Part shown: in pieces, positions 18,512-26,734 of the stretch
How the letters are laid out: each line of letters opens with the position of its first letter
Position numbering within the stretch: position 1 is the stretch's first letter
Source of the DNA: Siphonobacter curvatus
GTDB lineage: Bacteria; Bacteroidota; Bacteroidia; Cytophagales; Spirosomataceae
Assembly (NCBI RefSeq): GCF_002943425.1
Contig: NZ_PTRA01000001.1
Span: 3,286,001 to 3,350,000, forward strand
DNA: 64,000 bases
Direction: 5' to 3'
Program-made: the position numbers and the translations under genes
The notes under the pieces: generated by a model
Databases searched by the model: none
What the model saw: the letters and a program-made list of their open reading frames with translations, nothing else
What the model was told of the DNA's origin: nothing

Positions 18512-18651
18512 GAACTAAGGGAATTGAATGAGATTGGTACCGAAAGCTCAGTACGCAAAAAAGTGAAACAGTCGAAGATTACTGACCGTTCCAACATCGA
18601 AATACGCGGGAAGAAAAAGAAACAGTTGCCACGTGATACAGGGTTTCGCCG

Positions 18652-18659
18652 CAAAAGTA
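18652..18659 (-). promoter_or_regulatory. -7 box for cysS
   Basis: The minus-strand sequence TACTTTTG fits TAnnTTTG exactly. It gives a leader of about 130 bases before the cysS ATG. The first arm of T3 starts 10 bases upstream of it. Confidence 0.5.
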
Positions 18660-18668
18660 AGGAAAAGA

Positions 18669-18870
18669 GTTTCGAGTTTTCCGTTTTCCGTTTAGAGTTT
18701 TCAGTGATGGGTTTCGATTCGTCGGATTAAAAATCCGTTACAGGTAGCTTTCGGATTGCAAATCCGAAAGAGCGGGTGTTTGGGTTTTGAATCTAAAAGA
18801 GAGCGTTGCTTCAAGCTTAGTACAGCCCCAGGGAAAACTGAAAACCGAAAATGGTAAACTGAAAACTCCC
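18669..18870. repeat. Heptamer-tract element T3 with embedded palindromes
   Basis: Arm 1 (18669-18717) is seven consecutive 7-base units without slippage: GTTTCGA, GTTTTCC, GTTTTCC, GTTTAGA, GTTTTCA, GTGATGG, GTTTCGA. Arm 2 (18831-18870) shows the same period in the opposite orientation. The arms face the two divergent genes and abut their -7 boxes at 18652-18659 and 18872-18879. Confidence 0.75.
18723..18770. repeat. Two REP-like palindromes
   Basis: CGGATT-AAA-AATCCG at 18723-18737 and CTTTCGGATT-GCA-AATCCGAAAG at 18748-18770 share the core CGGATTnnnAATCCG, with core starts 29 bases apart. They look like short extragenic palindromes. No REP-associated transposase gene is in the window. Confidence 0.6.
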
Positions 18871-18871
18871 T

Positions 18872-18879
18872 TATCTTTG
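18872..18879 (+). promoter_or_regulatory. -7 box for the GNAT-like gene
   Basis: TATCTTTG fits TAnnTTTG exactly, 26 bases before the ATG and 2 bases after T3 arm 2. Confidence 0.55.
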
Positions 18880-18905
18880 ACTAAAGATTCTTTTCCAGAT
18901 ACGCC

Positions 18906-20081
18906 ATGTTATTGTTCGAAGTCGGTACCAATCCGAAAGCCCAACGTGAATTTTTGATGTTTCCCGTACGTCTGTATCAGAACGACGCGAATTGGATTCG
19001 TCCGCTGGATCAGGACATTGAGTCCGTTTTTGATCCGCAGAAAAACAAAATGTTCAAACATGGGGAATGCATTCGCTGGATTTTACAGAACGACGCCGGA
19101 CAAACCATTGGCCGGGTAGCCGCTTTCGTTGATCACGACAAAGCTCACCTGGAAGAACAGCCCACGGGCGGAATGGGCTTTTTTGAGTGCATTGAAGACG
19201 AAAAAGCCGCCTTTGTTCTTTTCCAGGCGTGTAAGGAATGGCTGGAAAGTAAAGGTATGGAAGCGATGGACGGCCCCGTTAACTTCGGCGAACGCGAGTC
19301 TTGGTGGGGACTGATGGTACAGGGCTGGGATCACGAACCGACGTACAAAATGCCCTGGACGAAAGAGTACTACATTCGCTTTTTCGAAACATACGGCTTT
19401 CAGGACTACTTCAAGCAGTTTGTCTATACCTCGCCGATTCGGGAAGTGGTGGTTGCTCCGGCGGTGGAAGAAAAAGCCCAGCGGATCTATGCTAATCCGG
19501 AATACACCTTTCAACACATCGAAAAAGCCAAACTCGATCAGTATACGGAGGATTTCCGCAGTATTTATAATAAAGCCTGGGCCAAGTTTCCAGGTGTCAA
19601 ACCGATGAGCAGCGAGCAGGCTGCTTCACTGGTGAAATCCATGAAACCTATTCTGGATGAACAACTGATCTGGTTTGCCTACGCGGGCGGCGAGGCCATT
19701 GCTTTCTTTATCGTCATTCCGGACCTGAACCAGATCGTGAAGCACCTCAATGGAAAGTTTGGTCTGGTACAGAAACTCAAGTTACTGTACTTACTTAAAT
19801 GGAAAAAGGTAGTCACCCGTACCTGCGGATTGATTTTTGGTGTGATTCCAGACTATCAAGGCAAGGGCGTCGAGTCGGCCATTGCTCTGCGTTTCCGTCA
19901 GGCTGGGCGTGACAATCCAGACTATCAGTACCATACCATCGACATGAACTGGGTAGGTGATTTTAATCCGCGGATGAACCGCTTCGTTTCTCAATTGGGG
20001 ACCAAGATTGAAAAAACCTTTATCACGTATCGCTATCTGTTCGACCGTACCAAAGAGTTCAAACGCTGTCCACGGGTATAA
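18906..20081 (+). CDS. GNAT-like protein (YghO-type, 391 aa)
   Basis: A 391-residue cytoplasmic protein with the pattern of large GNAT-superfamily members: FPVRLYQNDANWIRPLDQDIESVFDP at the N-terminus, then GRVAAFVDHDKAHLEEQPTGGMGFFECIEDEKAAFVLFQACKEWL. MDGPVNFGERESWWGLMVQGW comes next, and a second acetyltransferase-like half carries GVIPDYQGKGVESAIALRFRQAG. It looks like the YghO family, whose substrate is unknown to me. It is flanked by a promoter box and a strong terminator, so it is monocistronic. Confidence 0.75.
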   Translation: MLLFEVGTNPKAQREFLMFPVRLYQNDANWIRPLDQDIESVFDPQKNKMFKHGECIRWILQNDAGQTIGRVAAFVDHDKAHLEEQPTGGMGFFECIEDEKAAFVLFQACKEWLESKGMEAMDGPVNFGERESWWGLMVQGWDHEPTYKMPWTKEYYIRFFETYGFQDYFKQFVYTSPIREVVVAPAVEEKAQRIYANPEYTFQHIEKAKLDQYTEDFRSIYNKAWAKFPGVKPMSSEQAASLVKSMKPILDEQLIWFAYAGGEAIAFFIVIPDLNQIVKHLNGKFGLVQKLKLLYLLKWKKVVTRTCGLIFGVIPDYQGKGVESAIALRFRQAGRDNPDYQYHTIDMNWVGDFNPRMNRFVSQLGTKIEKTFITYRYLFDRTKEFKRCPRV

Positions 20082-20099
20082 GGCTTTGCCTACGCTTGT

Positions 20100-20136
20100 A
20101 AAGATTACCTTCCTTCGGAGGGTAATCTTTTTTTTA
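20100..20136 (+). terminator. Terminator after the GNAT-like gene
   Basis: A stem of AAAGATTACC with its complement at 20121-20130, extended by inner pairs to a small TTC loop, is followed by a T-run. Confidence 0.9.
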
Positions 20137-20275
20137 TTAAAGCGTTCGTACTAAGTAGTCTATCCGAAATTAAAATCTCTTTTCTCATTAAACCCGTCCC
20201 CCCTCAACCCCATCCCATTACTGATCTTTCTACGGTGTATGCGTGAACTCTTTACTCCATCCGTCTTTTCATCCG

Positions 20276-21706
20276 ATGAAAAACACGCTTATTCAGTTGA
20301 AGCATTTGTATCAGCGGGCGGGCTTTGGAGCGAGTCCCGCTATGTTACAGCAAGCCAGTCGTCATTCCGTTCGGCGTGCGGTACAGGATCTTTTTGATGA
20401 CGCCCAGACTCCGCGTCCCCTGCACGTAGTCGATCCACAACGAGTAGGCTATTCCCGGAAAGTATTACTGGAAATGGTCCTGCAGAAAGGCCCCCTTTCA
20501 GAGGAACAGAAGAAGCAGTATATCCGGCAAATTGATCAGGAAAACCGGGAACTAATCGGGGATCTGAATTACGCCTGGATTACGCAAATGGCATCTGGAA
20601 CCAGCGTCTTACGCGAAAAAATGACTTTGTTCTGGCATGGGCACTTCGCCTGCCGAAGTCTGAATCCAACGTTCGTACAACGACAGAATAATACCATTCG
20701 TCAACATGCCCTAGGCAAGTTCGGCGATCTGCTCCAGGCCGTAGCTCAGGACCCTGCCATGCTTCAGTTTCTGAATAACCAGCAGAACCGGAAGCAAAGT
20801 CCGAATGAGAATTTTGCCCGTGAAGTCATGGAATTATTTACGCTGGGCCGGGGTCATTACAGCGAACAGGACATTAAGGAAGCCGCCCGTACATTTACGG
20901 GCTGGGGCTTCAATCGCGAAGGAACCTTCGAAATCCGGAAAAATCAGCACGATATCGGTACAAAAACCATTTTCGGAAAAACCGGCCCCTTCGATGGGTC
21001 GGACACCCTCTCACTCATCCTGGAACGTCCCGAAACTGCTCCTTTTCTGGTCACTAAAATCTATCGGTATTTTGTCAACGACCGGCCCGATCCGCAAATC
21101 ATTCAGCCGCTGGCCGCTGGTTTCCGTAAAAAGGACTACGACATCAGTTGGCTAATGCATGAGATCCTCACGTCCGACTGGTTTTATCGTCCTGAAAACA
21201 TCGGCGTGAACATCAAATCTCCGGTCGAACTACTGGTAGGCTTTCAGCGACAACTGGGCTTGAATTTTGGTCAAAAACAGGCAGTCCTCTACGTTCAGAA
21301 AGCTTTGGATCAGGTCCTGTTTTATCCGCCCAACGTGGCGGGCTGGCCGGGCGGTGCTACCTGGATTGATTCCTCCAGTTTACTTTTACGGATGAAGCTG
21401 CCCGAAATCATTCTTCAGGCGGCTCAGCTGAATTTTAAAGCCAAAGCCGATGGCGACGTCAACACGGATTACTTAGCGAAACGATCCAATAAGCCTTTTC
21501 TCCAAACGCAGTTCGACTGGGAAGCCTTTGCCCAACCCTTCGCCGGGTTGTCAACGGAAGCTTTGCTGGATGCGTTGAGTACGTATTTACTGGCCCGCCC
21601 GCTCCTGCCCTCGCAGCGAGATTTGTTACTGAAGCATCGTAAAAATAACGACTTGCAGGACTTCACTTTAGGAATTCTGACTTTGCCCGAGTATCAGCTT
21701 TGTTAA
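20276..21706 (+). CDS. DUF1800 family protein
   Basis: A 476-residue protein of the DUF1800 family. Recognisable segments are LKHLYQRAGFGASPA at the start and EKMTLFWHGHFACRSLNPTFVQRQNNTIRQHALGKFGDLLQAVAQDPAMLQFLNNQQNRKQSPNENFAREVMELFTLGRGHYSEQDIKEAARTFTGW. The latter is the family core with conserved His and Asn-rich NENFARE box. YPPNVAGWPGG lies near the end. No signal peptide is evident from the ATG at 20276. The frame is open for 11 more codons from a GTG, but the family usually begins close to this Met. It pairs with the DUF1501 gene, a very common neighbour pair of unknown role. Confidence 0.88.
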   Translation: MKNTLIQLKHLYQRAGFGASPAMLQQASRHSVRRAVQDLFDDAQTPRPLHVVDPQRVGYSRKVLLEMVLQKGPLSEEQKKQYIRQIDQENRELIGDLNYAWITQMASGTSVLREKMTLFWHGHFACRSLNPTFVQRQNNTIRQHALGKFGDLLQAVAQDPAMLQFLNNQQNRKQSPNENFAREVMELFTLGRGHYSEQDIKEAARTFTGWGFNREGTFEIRKNQHDIGTKTIFGKTGPFDGSDTLSLILERPETAPFLVTKIYRYFVNDRPDPQIIQPLAAGFRKKDYDISWLMHEILTSDWFYRPENIGVNIKSPVELLVGFQRQLGLNFGQKQAVLYVQKALDQVLFYPPNVAGWPGGATWIDSSSLLLRMKLPEIILQAAQLNFKAKADGDVNTDYLAKRSNKPFLQTQFDWEAFAQPFAGLSTEALLDALSTYLLARPLLPSQRDLLLKHRKNNDLQDFTLGILTLPEYQLC

Positions 21707-21723
21707 CGAACACCTCCTCAAAA

Positions 21724-22932
21724 ATGCCTACGCGTATGAATCGAAACGAATTTATTCGCCGCTCGGCTTTGGCTGCGGTCGGAACTTGGCTGATTCCGGA
21801 TTTTGTGAAAGCGTACGAACGCGATCAGATCAACACGTTTCGCACGAACGATAAGGTGCTGGTCATTGTACAGTTCTCGGGCGGTAACGATGGTTTGAAT
21901 ACCCTCATCCCGTTCCGAAATGACATCTATTACCGCGAACGTCCCAAACTGGCCATCCCCGAAACCAAAGTCCTGAAACTTACGGATGAACTGGCCCTGC
22001 ACCCGGCCCTTGAGAAACTTCGCTCCTGGTACGATCAGGGATACTTCCGCTTTCTAAACAACGTAGGATACCCCAACCCGGATCGTTCGCATTTTCGTTC
22101 GATGGACATCTGGCATACGGCCAGCGATGCCAGCGAATACCGGCAAACGGGCTGGATCGGACGTTACCTGGATGCTCAGTGTTCGGGAACCTGCCAACCG
22201 TATCAGGCCCTGGAAATTGACGATCAGCTCAGTTTGTCCATGAAGGGTGAACGCGTCAAAGGACTAGCCGTATCGGACCCTAAACGCCTGTATCAGCAAA
22301 CGAAAAACCCCTTTTATCAGGAGCTGGCCCGAGCTAATCACGAAGCATACGCGAACGTCGATTACCTCTATAAAACTTTGGCGGAAACGTTGTCTTCATC
22401 GGCGTACATCCACGCGAAAACCGATGTCACCAGCACAACGGCTTCTTATCCAACGCACGAACTAGGCCGCCGCCTAAAAACCGTGGCGGACTTTATTCGA
22501 TCCGGCGTTGATTCCAACGTCTACTACGTTTCCCACGGCAGTTTCGATACGCACGTGAACCAGCAGCCCAAACAGGAACAGTTGCTCAGACAATACGCCG
22601 AAGCACTCGATGTTTTTATGCAAGATCTGAAAGCCCAGCATAAACTGGACAAGGTGTTGGTACTGACGTTCAGTGAATTTGGTCGTCGGGTCAAACAGAA
22701 CGCCTCCAATGGTACCGACCACGGCACGGCCAATTGTGTCTTTTTGGCGGGGGGTAATTTGGCCCTAGATCGACAGTATCAGGCCGTTCCCGATTTAAGC
22801 GATCTCGATCAGGGTGATTTGAAATATAAAGTCGATTTTCGTGATCTTTACGCTACCCTACTCGACCATTGGCTGGGAATTAATTCCGTATCCGTACTGG
22901 GCAAACCATTCCCGGGCCTGAAGCTCGCCTAG
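21724..22932 (+). CDS. DUF1501 family protein
   Basis: A protein of about 400 residues in the DUF1501 family, which has an alkaline-phosphatase/sulfatase-like fold. It begins with a twin-arginine-like leader (MNRNEFIRRSALAAVGTWLIPDF), implying export in folded form. Family segments are VIVQFSGGNDGLNTLIPF, LRSWYDQGYFRFLNNVGYPNPDRSHFRSMDIWHTAS, HGSFDTHVNQ and LTFSEFGRRVKQNASNGTDHGTANCVFLAGG. Starts at 21724 or 21736 are both plausible; the second leaves MNRNEF as the first residues, as in relatives. It follows DUF1800 by 17 bases and is almost certainly co-transcribed. Function unknown. Confidence 0.88.
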   Translation: MPTRMNRNEFIRRSALAAVGTWLIPDFVKAYERDQINTFRTNDKVLVIVQFSGGNDGLNTLIPFRNDIYYRERPKLAIPETKVLKLTDELALHPALEKLRSWYDQGYFRFLNNVGYPNPDRSHFRSMDIWHTASDASEYRQTGWIGRYLDAQCSGTCQPYQALEIDDQLSLSMKGERVKGLAVSDPKRLYQQTKNPFYQELARANHEAYANVDYLYKTLAETLSSSAYIHAKTDVTSTTASYPTHELGRRLKTVADFIRSGVDSNVYYVSHGSFDTHVNQQPKQEQLLRQYAEALDVFMQDLKAQHKLDKVLVLTFSEFGRRVKQNASNGTDHGTANCVFLAGGNLALDRQYQAVPDLSDLDQGDLKYKVDFRDLYATLLDHWLGINSVSVLGKPFPGLKLA

Positions 22933-23053
22933 CAGCGAATGATACGTTATATGGACTAAAATACCCTCGTCTAACCGCTAAACCTTATTGTTTGCTTCAG
23001 GTTTTCTCAAAGAAAAAGCGTATATTCAGGATGCTAGTAACTCATTCGATTCA

Positions 23054-23731
23054 ATGCTTCAGAAAACCCGGGGTTTAGTACTCAATTACCTGCGTTACCG
23101 CGAAACGTCCATCATCGTTAAAATTTATACGGAAGAGTTTGGTCTGCAGACGTACATCGAAAATGGCGTTCGGAGTAGTAAAGGCAAAAACAAAATTGCC
23201 CTTTTCCAACCCCTTACCCTGCTCGATCTAGTCGTGTACTTTAAAGAAAGTGCGGGCATTCAACGCATTTCGGAACTCAAGGTCAATCATCCGTACCAGA
23301 GTATTCCGTTCGATGTGACCAAGTCGACCATTGCGTTATTTATTACCGAGATTCTGGGCAAGACTCTGAAGGAAGAAAGTAGTAATCCATCCTTGTTTGG
23401 CTTTTTACGGGAAAGTCTCCTTTGGCTCGATCAGGCAACCACCGGGTATGAAAACTTCCACGTCTGGTTCCTGCTTCGGTTTAGTTTTTACCTGGGTTTT
23501 GAACCCCAATCCGCCCAGCAATTAAGTCAGGAGCTAACCGACGCCGGCTATCGGGTATACGATGAAGAAGCCCTCAGCCGTCTCGATGACCTTCGAACCG
23601 ATCCCGACACTAAAGTAAGCCGATCCATACGGAATTATTTGCTGGAAATTTTGTTAAAATTCTACGAGCTGCACGTGGATGGCATGGGCGAAGTGCGTTC
23701 GTTAGAGGTACTACGAACCATATTTTCGTAA
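23054..23731 (+). CDS. recO: DNA repair protein RecO
   Basis: A 225-residue recombination mediator that loads RecA on gaps with RecF and RecR. The N-terminal OB fold is clear in TRGLVLNYLRYRETSIIVKIYTEEFGLQTYIENGVRSSKGKNK, followed by FQPLTLLDLVVYFKESAGIQRISELK and the helical C-terminal region. A Cys4 zinc site is absent, as in many Bacteroidota homologues. The open frame extends 22 codons upstream of the ATG at 23054. That stretch aligns with no RecO feature, so the internal Met (MLQKTRGLVLNYL) is chosen. Confidence 0.93.
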   Translation: MLQKTRGLVLNYLRYRETSIIVKIYTEEFGLQTYIENGVRSSKGKNKIALFQPLTLLDLVVYFKESAGIQRISELKVNHPYQSIPFDVTKSTIALFITEILGKTLKEESSNPSLFGFLRESLLWLDQATTGYENFHVWFLLRFSFYLGFEPQSAQQLSQELTDAGYRVYDEEALSRLDDLRTDPDTKVSRSIRNYLLEILLKFYELHVDGMGEVRSLEVLRTIFS

Positions 23732-23834
23732 GCATCATACGTCAAACAGGAGCAAAAGCGGAAACTTACGGATCAAGCGTTGGAAAAATTATTGCTTTAC
23801 TTTGATCAAAATCTAAACAATTTTAGGAACGAGG

Positions 23835-23866
23835 TTTGTGAGCGTCATAAAATATCGCTACTTTTG
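23835..23866 (+). promoter_or_regulatory. Strong promoter for rpmG-bL38
   Basis: A TTTG -33 element at 23835-23838, 20 bases of spacer and TACTTTTG at 23859-23866. Both boxes fit the Bacteroidota consensus, the clearest match in the window, and suit a ribosomal-protein gene 44 bases downstream. Confidence 0.8.
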
Positions 23867-23909
23867 CGTTCCAATTTTGAAAAGCACTGATTATTTAACG
23901 CAATAGCTC

Positions 23910-24092
23910 ATGGCTAAGAAAGGCAACCGCATTCAGGTAATCCTCGAGTGCACCGAGCAAAAAACTTCAGGCGTTCCGGGCATGTCACGGTACGTAACGG
24001 TAAAAAACCGGAAGAACACTACGGCTCGTATCGAACTCAAAAAGTACAACCCTTTCCTGAAGAAGCATACGCTTCACAAGGAAATCAAGTAA
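23910..24092 (+). CDS. rpmG: 50S ribosomal protein L33
   Basis: A 60-residue basic ribosomal protein. The sequence [21 protein letters not shown] through [25 protein letters not shown] is characteristic of bL33. It has a single Cys, so it is the zinc-free form. It stands first in a two-gene transcript with bL38 and is followed by ftsY, as in other Bacteroidota. The L28 gene that often precedes it is not here. Confidence 0.96.
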   Translation: MAKKGNRIQVILECTEQKTSGVPGMSRYVTVKNRKNTTARIELKKYNPFLKKHTLHKEIK

Positions 24093-24179
24093 TTTCAGGC
24101 CCCAGTTATTCGTTAGGTGGCTCCTAACCGGCGATAACTGACAACTGGTTAGTGATCCACTGTATAACATTTTACTGAA

Positions 24180-24332
24180 ATGGCAAAGAAAGTAGTAGCA
24201 ACCCTGAAAAAAGAAGGTGGCGTTAAATACGCTAAAGTCATCAAAGCGGTGAAAAACCCTACGACGGGTGCCTATACCTTCAAAGAAGAAATCGTTCTTC
24301 AGGACGAAGCTCAGGCAGCTCTGAAAAACTAG
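24180..24332 (+). CDS. DUF4295 family protein (ribosomal protein bL38)
   Basis: A 50-residue basic protein: MAKKVVATLKKEGGVKYAKV, then KNPTTGAYTFKEEIV, matching the DUF4295 family found only in Bacteroidota between rpmG and ftsY. From memory, cryo-EM of a Bacteroidota ribosome assigned this family as ribosomal protein bL38; I treat that as probable. It starts 87 bases after rpmG and ends before a terminator. Confidence 0.9.
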   Translation: MAKKVVATLKKEGGVKYAKVIKAVKNPTTGAYTFKEEIVLQDEAQAALKN

Positions 24333-24359
24333 TTGCTTGACTTTAAAAGTCTTGTTCTG

Positions 24360-24389
24360 ATCCTCCGAACATTCTTCGGGGGATTTTTT
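24360..24389 (+). terminator. Terminator after bL38
   Basis: A 10-bp stem (24360-24369 against 24375-24384, one G-T pair) closes a 5-base loop and continues into six T. It separates the ribosomal genes from ftsY. Confidence 0.85.
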
Positions 24390-24510
24390 GTTGTAGATTT
24401 GAACGTCGTTATCAGCTGGGACTCCAGGCTCTCGTTATATTCCTGTTGCTTTGTGCCCCAGTACGTTCATAAAACCGATAACTAGCTACCCCGATAACGT
24501 AATCTCAAAA

Positions 24511-25488
24511 ATGGGCTTATTCGATTTTTTCAGTAAGAAAAAGGAACAAATCCAACAGGAGCAGGCCGAATCGCTCGACAAAGGATTGGAAAAAACCAAA
24601 GATGGATTCTTTTCCAAACTGAGCCGGGCCATTGTCGGTAAATCGAAAGTGGACGAAGAAGTACTCGATGAACTGGAAGAAATTCTCATTTCTTCGGATG
24701 TAGGCGTTGAGACTACGGTAAAGATCATTCGTCGCATTGAAGATCGCGTAGCCCGGGATAAGTTTATGAGTACAAGTGAGCTTGATAGCATCCTGCGGGA
24801 AGAAATCGCGGTTCTCTTGTCTGAAAATAAATCCGCTGACGTATCGGGTGATTTCGAAACGCCACTAGGCGTCAAACCCTATGTCATCATGGTAGTCGGT
24901 GTGAACGGCGTGGGCAAAACCACTACGATCGGAAAACTGGCCGCTCAGTACCATAAAGCCGGTAAGAAAGTAGTACTCGGTGCGGGTGATACCTTCCGGG
25001 CCGCCGCCGTAGATCAACTTAAACTTTGGGGGGAACGCGTGGGTGTACCCGTGATCGATCACGGAATGAATACGGACCCCGCTTCCGTAGCGTACGACGC
25101 GGTGAAGCAAGGTACGGAAACCGGAGCCGACGTAGTGATTGTCGATACCGCGGGTCGTCTGCATACCAAAGTAAACCTGATGAATGAGCTGGCGAAAATC
25201 AAGCGGGTGATGCAGAAGTTTTCGGCAGAAGCTCCTCATGAAGTATTGCTCGTACTCGATGGCTCAACGGGTCAGAATGCGTTCATTCAGGCTCAGGAAT
25301 TTACCAAAGCCACGGAAGTAACGGCCCTGGCCATTACGAAACTCGATGGTACGGCCAAGGGTGGCGTTGTAATTGGTATTTCCGATCAGTTCAAGATTCC
25401 GGTGAAGTACATCGGCGTTGGTGAGCGGATTGAAGATTTGCAGGTGTTTAGCAAACAGACTTTTGTAGAAAGCCTGTTCAAAAAATAA
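24511..25488 (+). CDS. ftsY: Signal recognition particle receptor FtsY
   Basis: A 325-residue SRP-family GTPase that docks ribosome-nascent-chain complexes to the inner membrane. It shows a short charged N-terminal membrane-targeting segment (MGLFDFFSKKKEQ), the N domain, and the G domain with VVGVNGVGKTTTIGKLA (P-loop). DTFRAAAVDQLK, VDTAGRLHTK, ALAITKLDGTAKGGVV and KYIGVGERIEDL follow. The frame is open 20 codons further upstream; MGLFDFF is the family-typical start. A terminator lies on each side. Confidence 0.96.
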   Translation: MGLFDFFSKKKEQIQQEQAESLDKGLEKTKDGFFSKLSRAIVGKSKVDEEVLDELEEILISSDVGVETTVKIIRRIEDRVARDKFMSTSELDSILREEIAVLLSENKSADVSGDFETPLGVKPYVIMVVGVNGVGKTTTIGKLAAQYHKAGKKVVLGAGDTFRAAAVDQLKLWGERVGVPVIDHGMNTDPASVAYDAVKQGTETGADVVIVDTAGRLHTKVNLMNELAKIKRVMQKFSAEAPHEVLLVLDGSTGQNAFIQAQEFTKATEVTALAITKLDGTAKGGVVIGISDQFKIPVKYIGVGERIEDLQVFSKQTFVESLFKK

Positions 25489-25507
25489 AACTCCCTTTGA
25501 TTACCGT

Positions 25508-25537
25508 AAAAAGCTACCCTTTGTGGTAGCTTTTTTT
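25508..25537 (+). terminator. Terminator after ftsY
   Basis: An 11-bp perfect stem (AAAAAGCTACC with its complement at 25525-25535) has a 6-base loop and a T-run. Confidence 0.9.
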
Positions 25538-25569
25538 ATGTACTTTGCGTTCACCTGATGGTTTAAGCC

Positions 25570-26574
25570 GTGAAAATTCCCATTCAAAACCTGTACTATC
25601 TGCTTTGCTACGCCTGGGATAAACTGGAAGAGCGGGATTTAGTGGCAGTATCGGCTACCGATCAGACATCCTTGCTTGAACTACTGACACAGGTACTCGT
25701 GAAAGGAAGCTCGCGACTTTTTAAGCAAGGCATGGTTCATACCTATGAACCTGAGCAAGTTACGTTGCCAACTATACGCGGAAAGTTGTTGTTTACGGAA
25801 AGCCTTCAGAAAAATGAATTCAGGTACGGACGGGCCGTATGTGAGATTGATCAGTATACGCCCAACCACGCAGTCCATCAAATTCTGAAAAGTACCTTTC
25901 GTCGCTTACTGAAACTTAAAACCTCCCCGTTCCAGTCTTCCGTACGGCATCTCTACACGCGTATGCAAGGCATCGATGAGATCAGACTAACCGACCGGGT
26001 CTTTCGCCAAACAGCTTTACCCCGTACGCAATTACCGTACCGTTTTCTACTAAACGTATGCGAGCTGATTCATAAAAACTTGCTGGTGGACGAAGCAACG
26101 GGTCAGTATCAGTTTCAGGATTTCTGGCGGGATGAAAAACAGATGGCGGGCTTGTTCGAAGCCTTCGTTCGAAACTTTTATCGCTACGAACTCCCACAGT
26201 GGCGGGTACGCCGGGAAACCATTCACTGGCAACTGAAAGCCAATGAAACGGATCAGACGCTATTACCGCTCATGCAAACGGACTTAACGCTGGAACGAGA
26301 CGATCGAAAAATCATCATCGATACGAAATACTACGCGGACACCTTTCAGCGGCGTTTTGAGACCCGCAAAATTCATTCCCCGCATTTGTACCAGTTGTTT
26401 GCGTATTTGAAAAACCAGCCCACTTCTGCTACGGGTATCTTACTGTATCCTACCGTTACAGAATCCGTATCGGCAACGTTTACGGATCAGTCGCACCAGA
26501 TTCGGGTACATACGCTCAATCTGAATCAACATTGGAGAGGCATTCGACAGGAATTAGTGGCCTTCGTGCATTGA
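25570..26574 (+). CDS. Orphan McrC-family restriction component
   Basis: A 334-residue McrC-like protein. The family start KIPIQNLYYLLCYAWDKLEERD is clear, with the middle region IDQYTPNHAVHQILKSTFRRLL. A PD-(D/E)xK nuclease site is visible near residues 237-256 (MQTDLTLERDDRKIIIDTKYY: Asp, then Asp-x-Lys). HSPHLYQLFAYLKNQ follows, as in McrC. In McrBC systems the AAA+ GTPase McrB binds methylated DNA and McrC cuts. Here no McrB gene is adjacent: ftsY lies upstream and a VOC gene is convergent downstream. The start is a GTG. It may act with a distant McrB or have another role. Confidence 0.82.
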   Translation: MKIPIQNLYYLLCYAWDKLEERDLVAVSATDQTSLLELLTQVLVKGSSRLFKQGMVHTYEPEQVTLPTIRGKLLFTESLQKNEFRYGRAVCEIDQYTPNHAVHQILKSTFRRLLKLKTSPFQSSVRHLYTRMQGIDEIRLTDRVFRQTALPRTQLPYRFLLNVCELIHKNLLVDEATGQYQFQDFWRDEKQMAGLFEAFVRNFYRYELPQWRVRRETIHWQLKANETDQTLLPLMQTDLTLERDDRKIIIDTKYYADTFQRRFETRKIHSPHLYQLFAYLKNQPTSATGILLYPTVTESVSATFTDQSHQIRVHTLNLNQHWRGIRQELVAFVH

Positions 26575-26677
26575 TTGATTTTTTATAGGGCACCAGAATC
26601 AATCTAATCCGCATCAAGGTACGACTAAAAATCTGCTTAGAGGGCTGGGCAAACATCTAAAATCTGCTTTACTCCAG

Positions 26678-26731
26678 CAGTAATCAACCAAAAATGCCAG
26701 CCTCTAGGCTGGCATTTTTGGTTGATTACTG
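26678..26731. terminator. Long perfect palindrome / bidirectional terminator
   Basis: Two 26-base arms (26678-26703 and 26706-26731) are perfect inverted copies with a 2-base centre. The inner GCCAGCC/GGCTGGC stem is flanked by A5/T5, so it reads as a terminator in both directions between convergent mcrC and the VOC gene. The arms are much longer than in the other terminators here. Confidence 0.85.
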
Positions 26732-26734
26732 GCT

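Larger units (their letters stand above)
18512..18905. other. Divergent cysS / GNAT intergenic region (394 bp)
   Basis: The region contains no gene. It holds the cysS leader, -7 boxes for both divergent genes, heptamer element T3 and two CGGATT-n3-AATCCG palindromes between the T3 arms. Confidence 0.7.

Noticed and set aside
21710-21740. CACCTCCT before the DUF1501 start as a ribosome-binding site
   Set aside because: It is in the wrong sense for Shine-Dalgarno pairing, and Bacteroidota generally do not use such sites.
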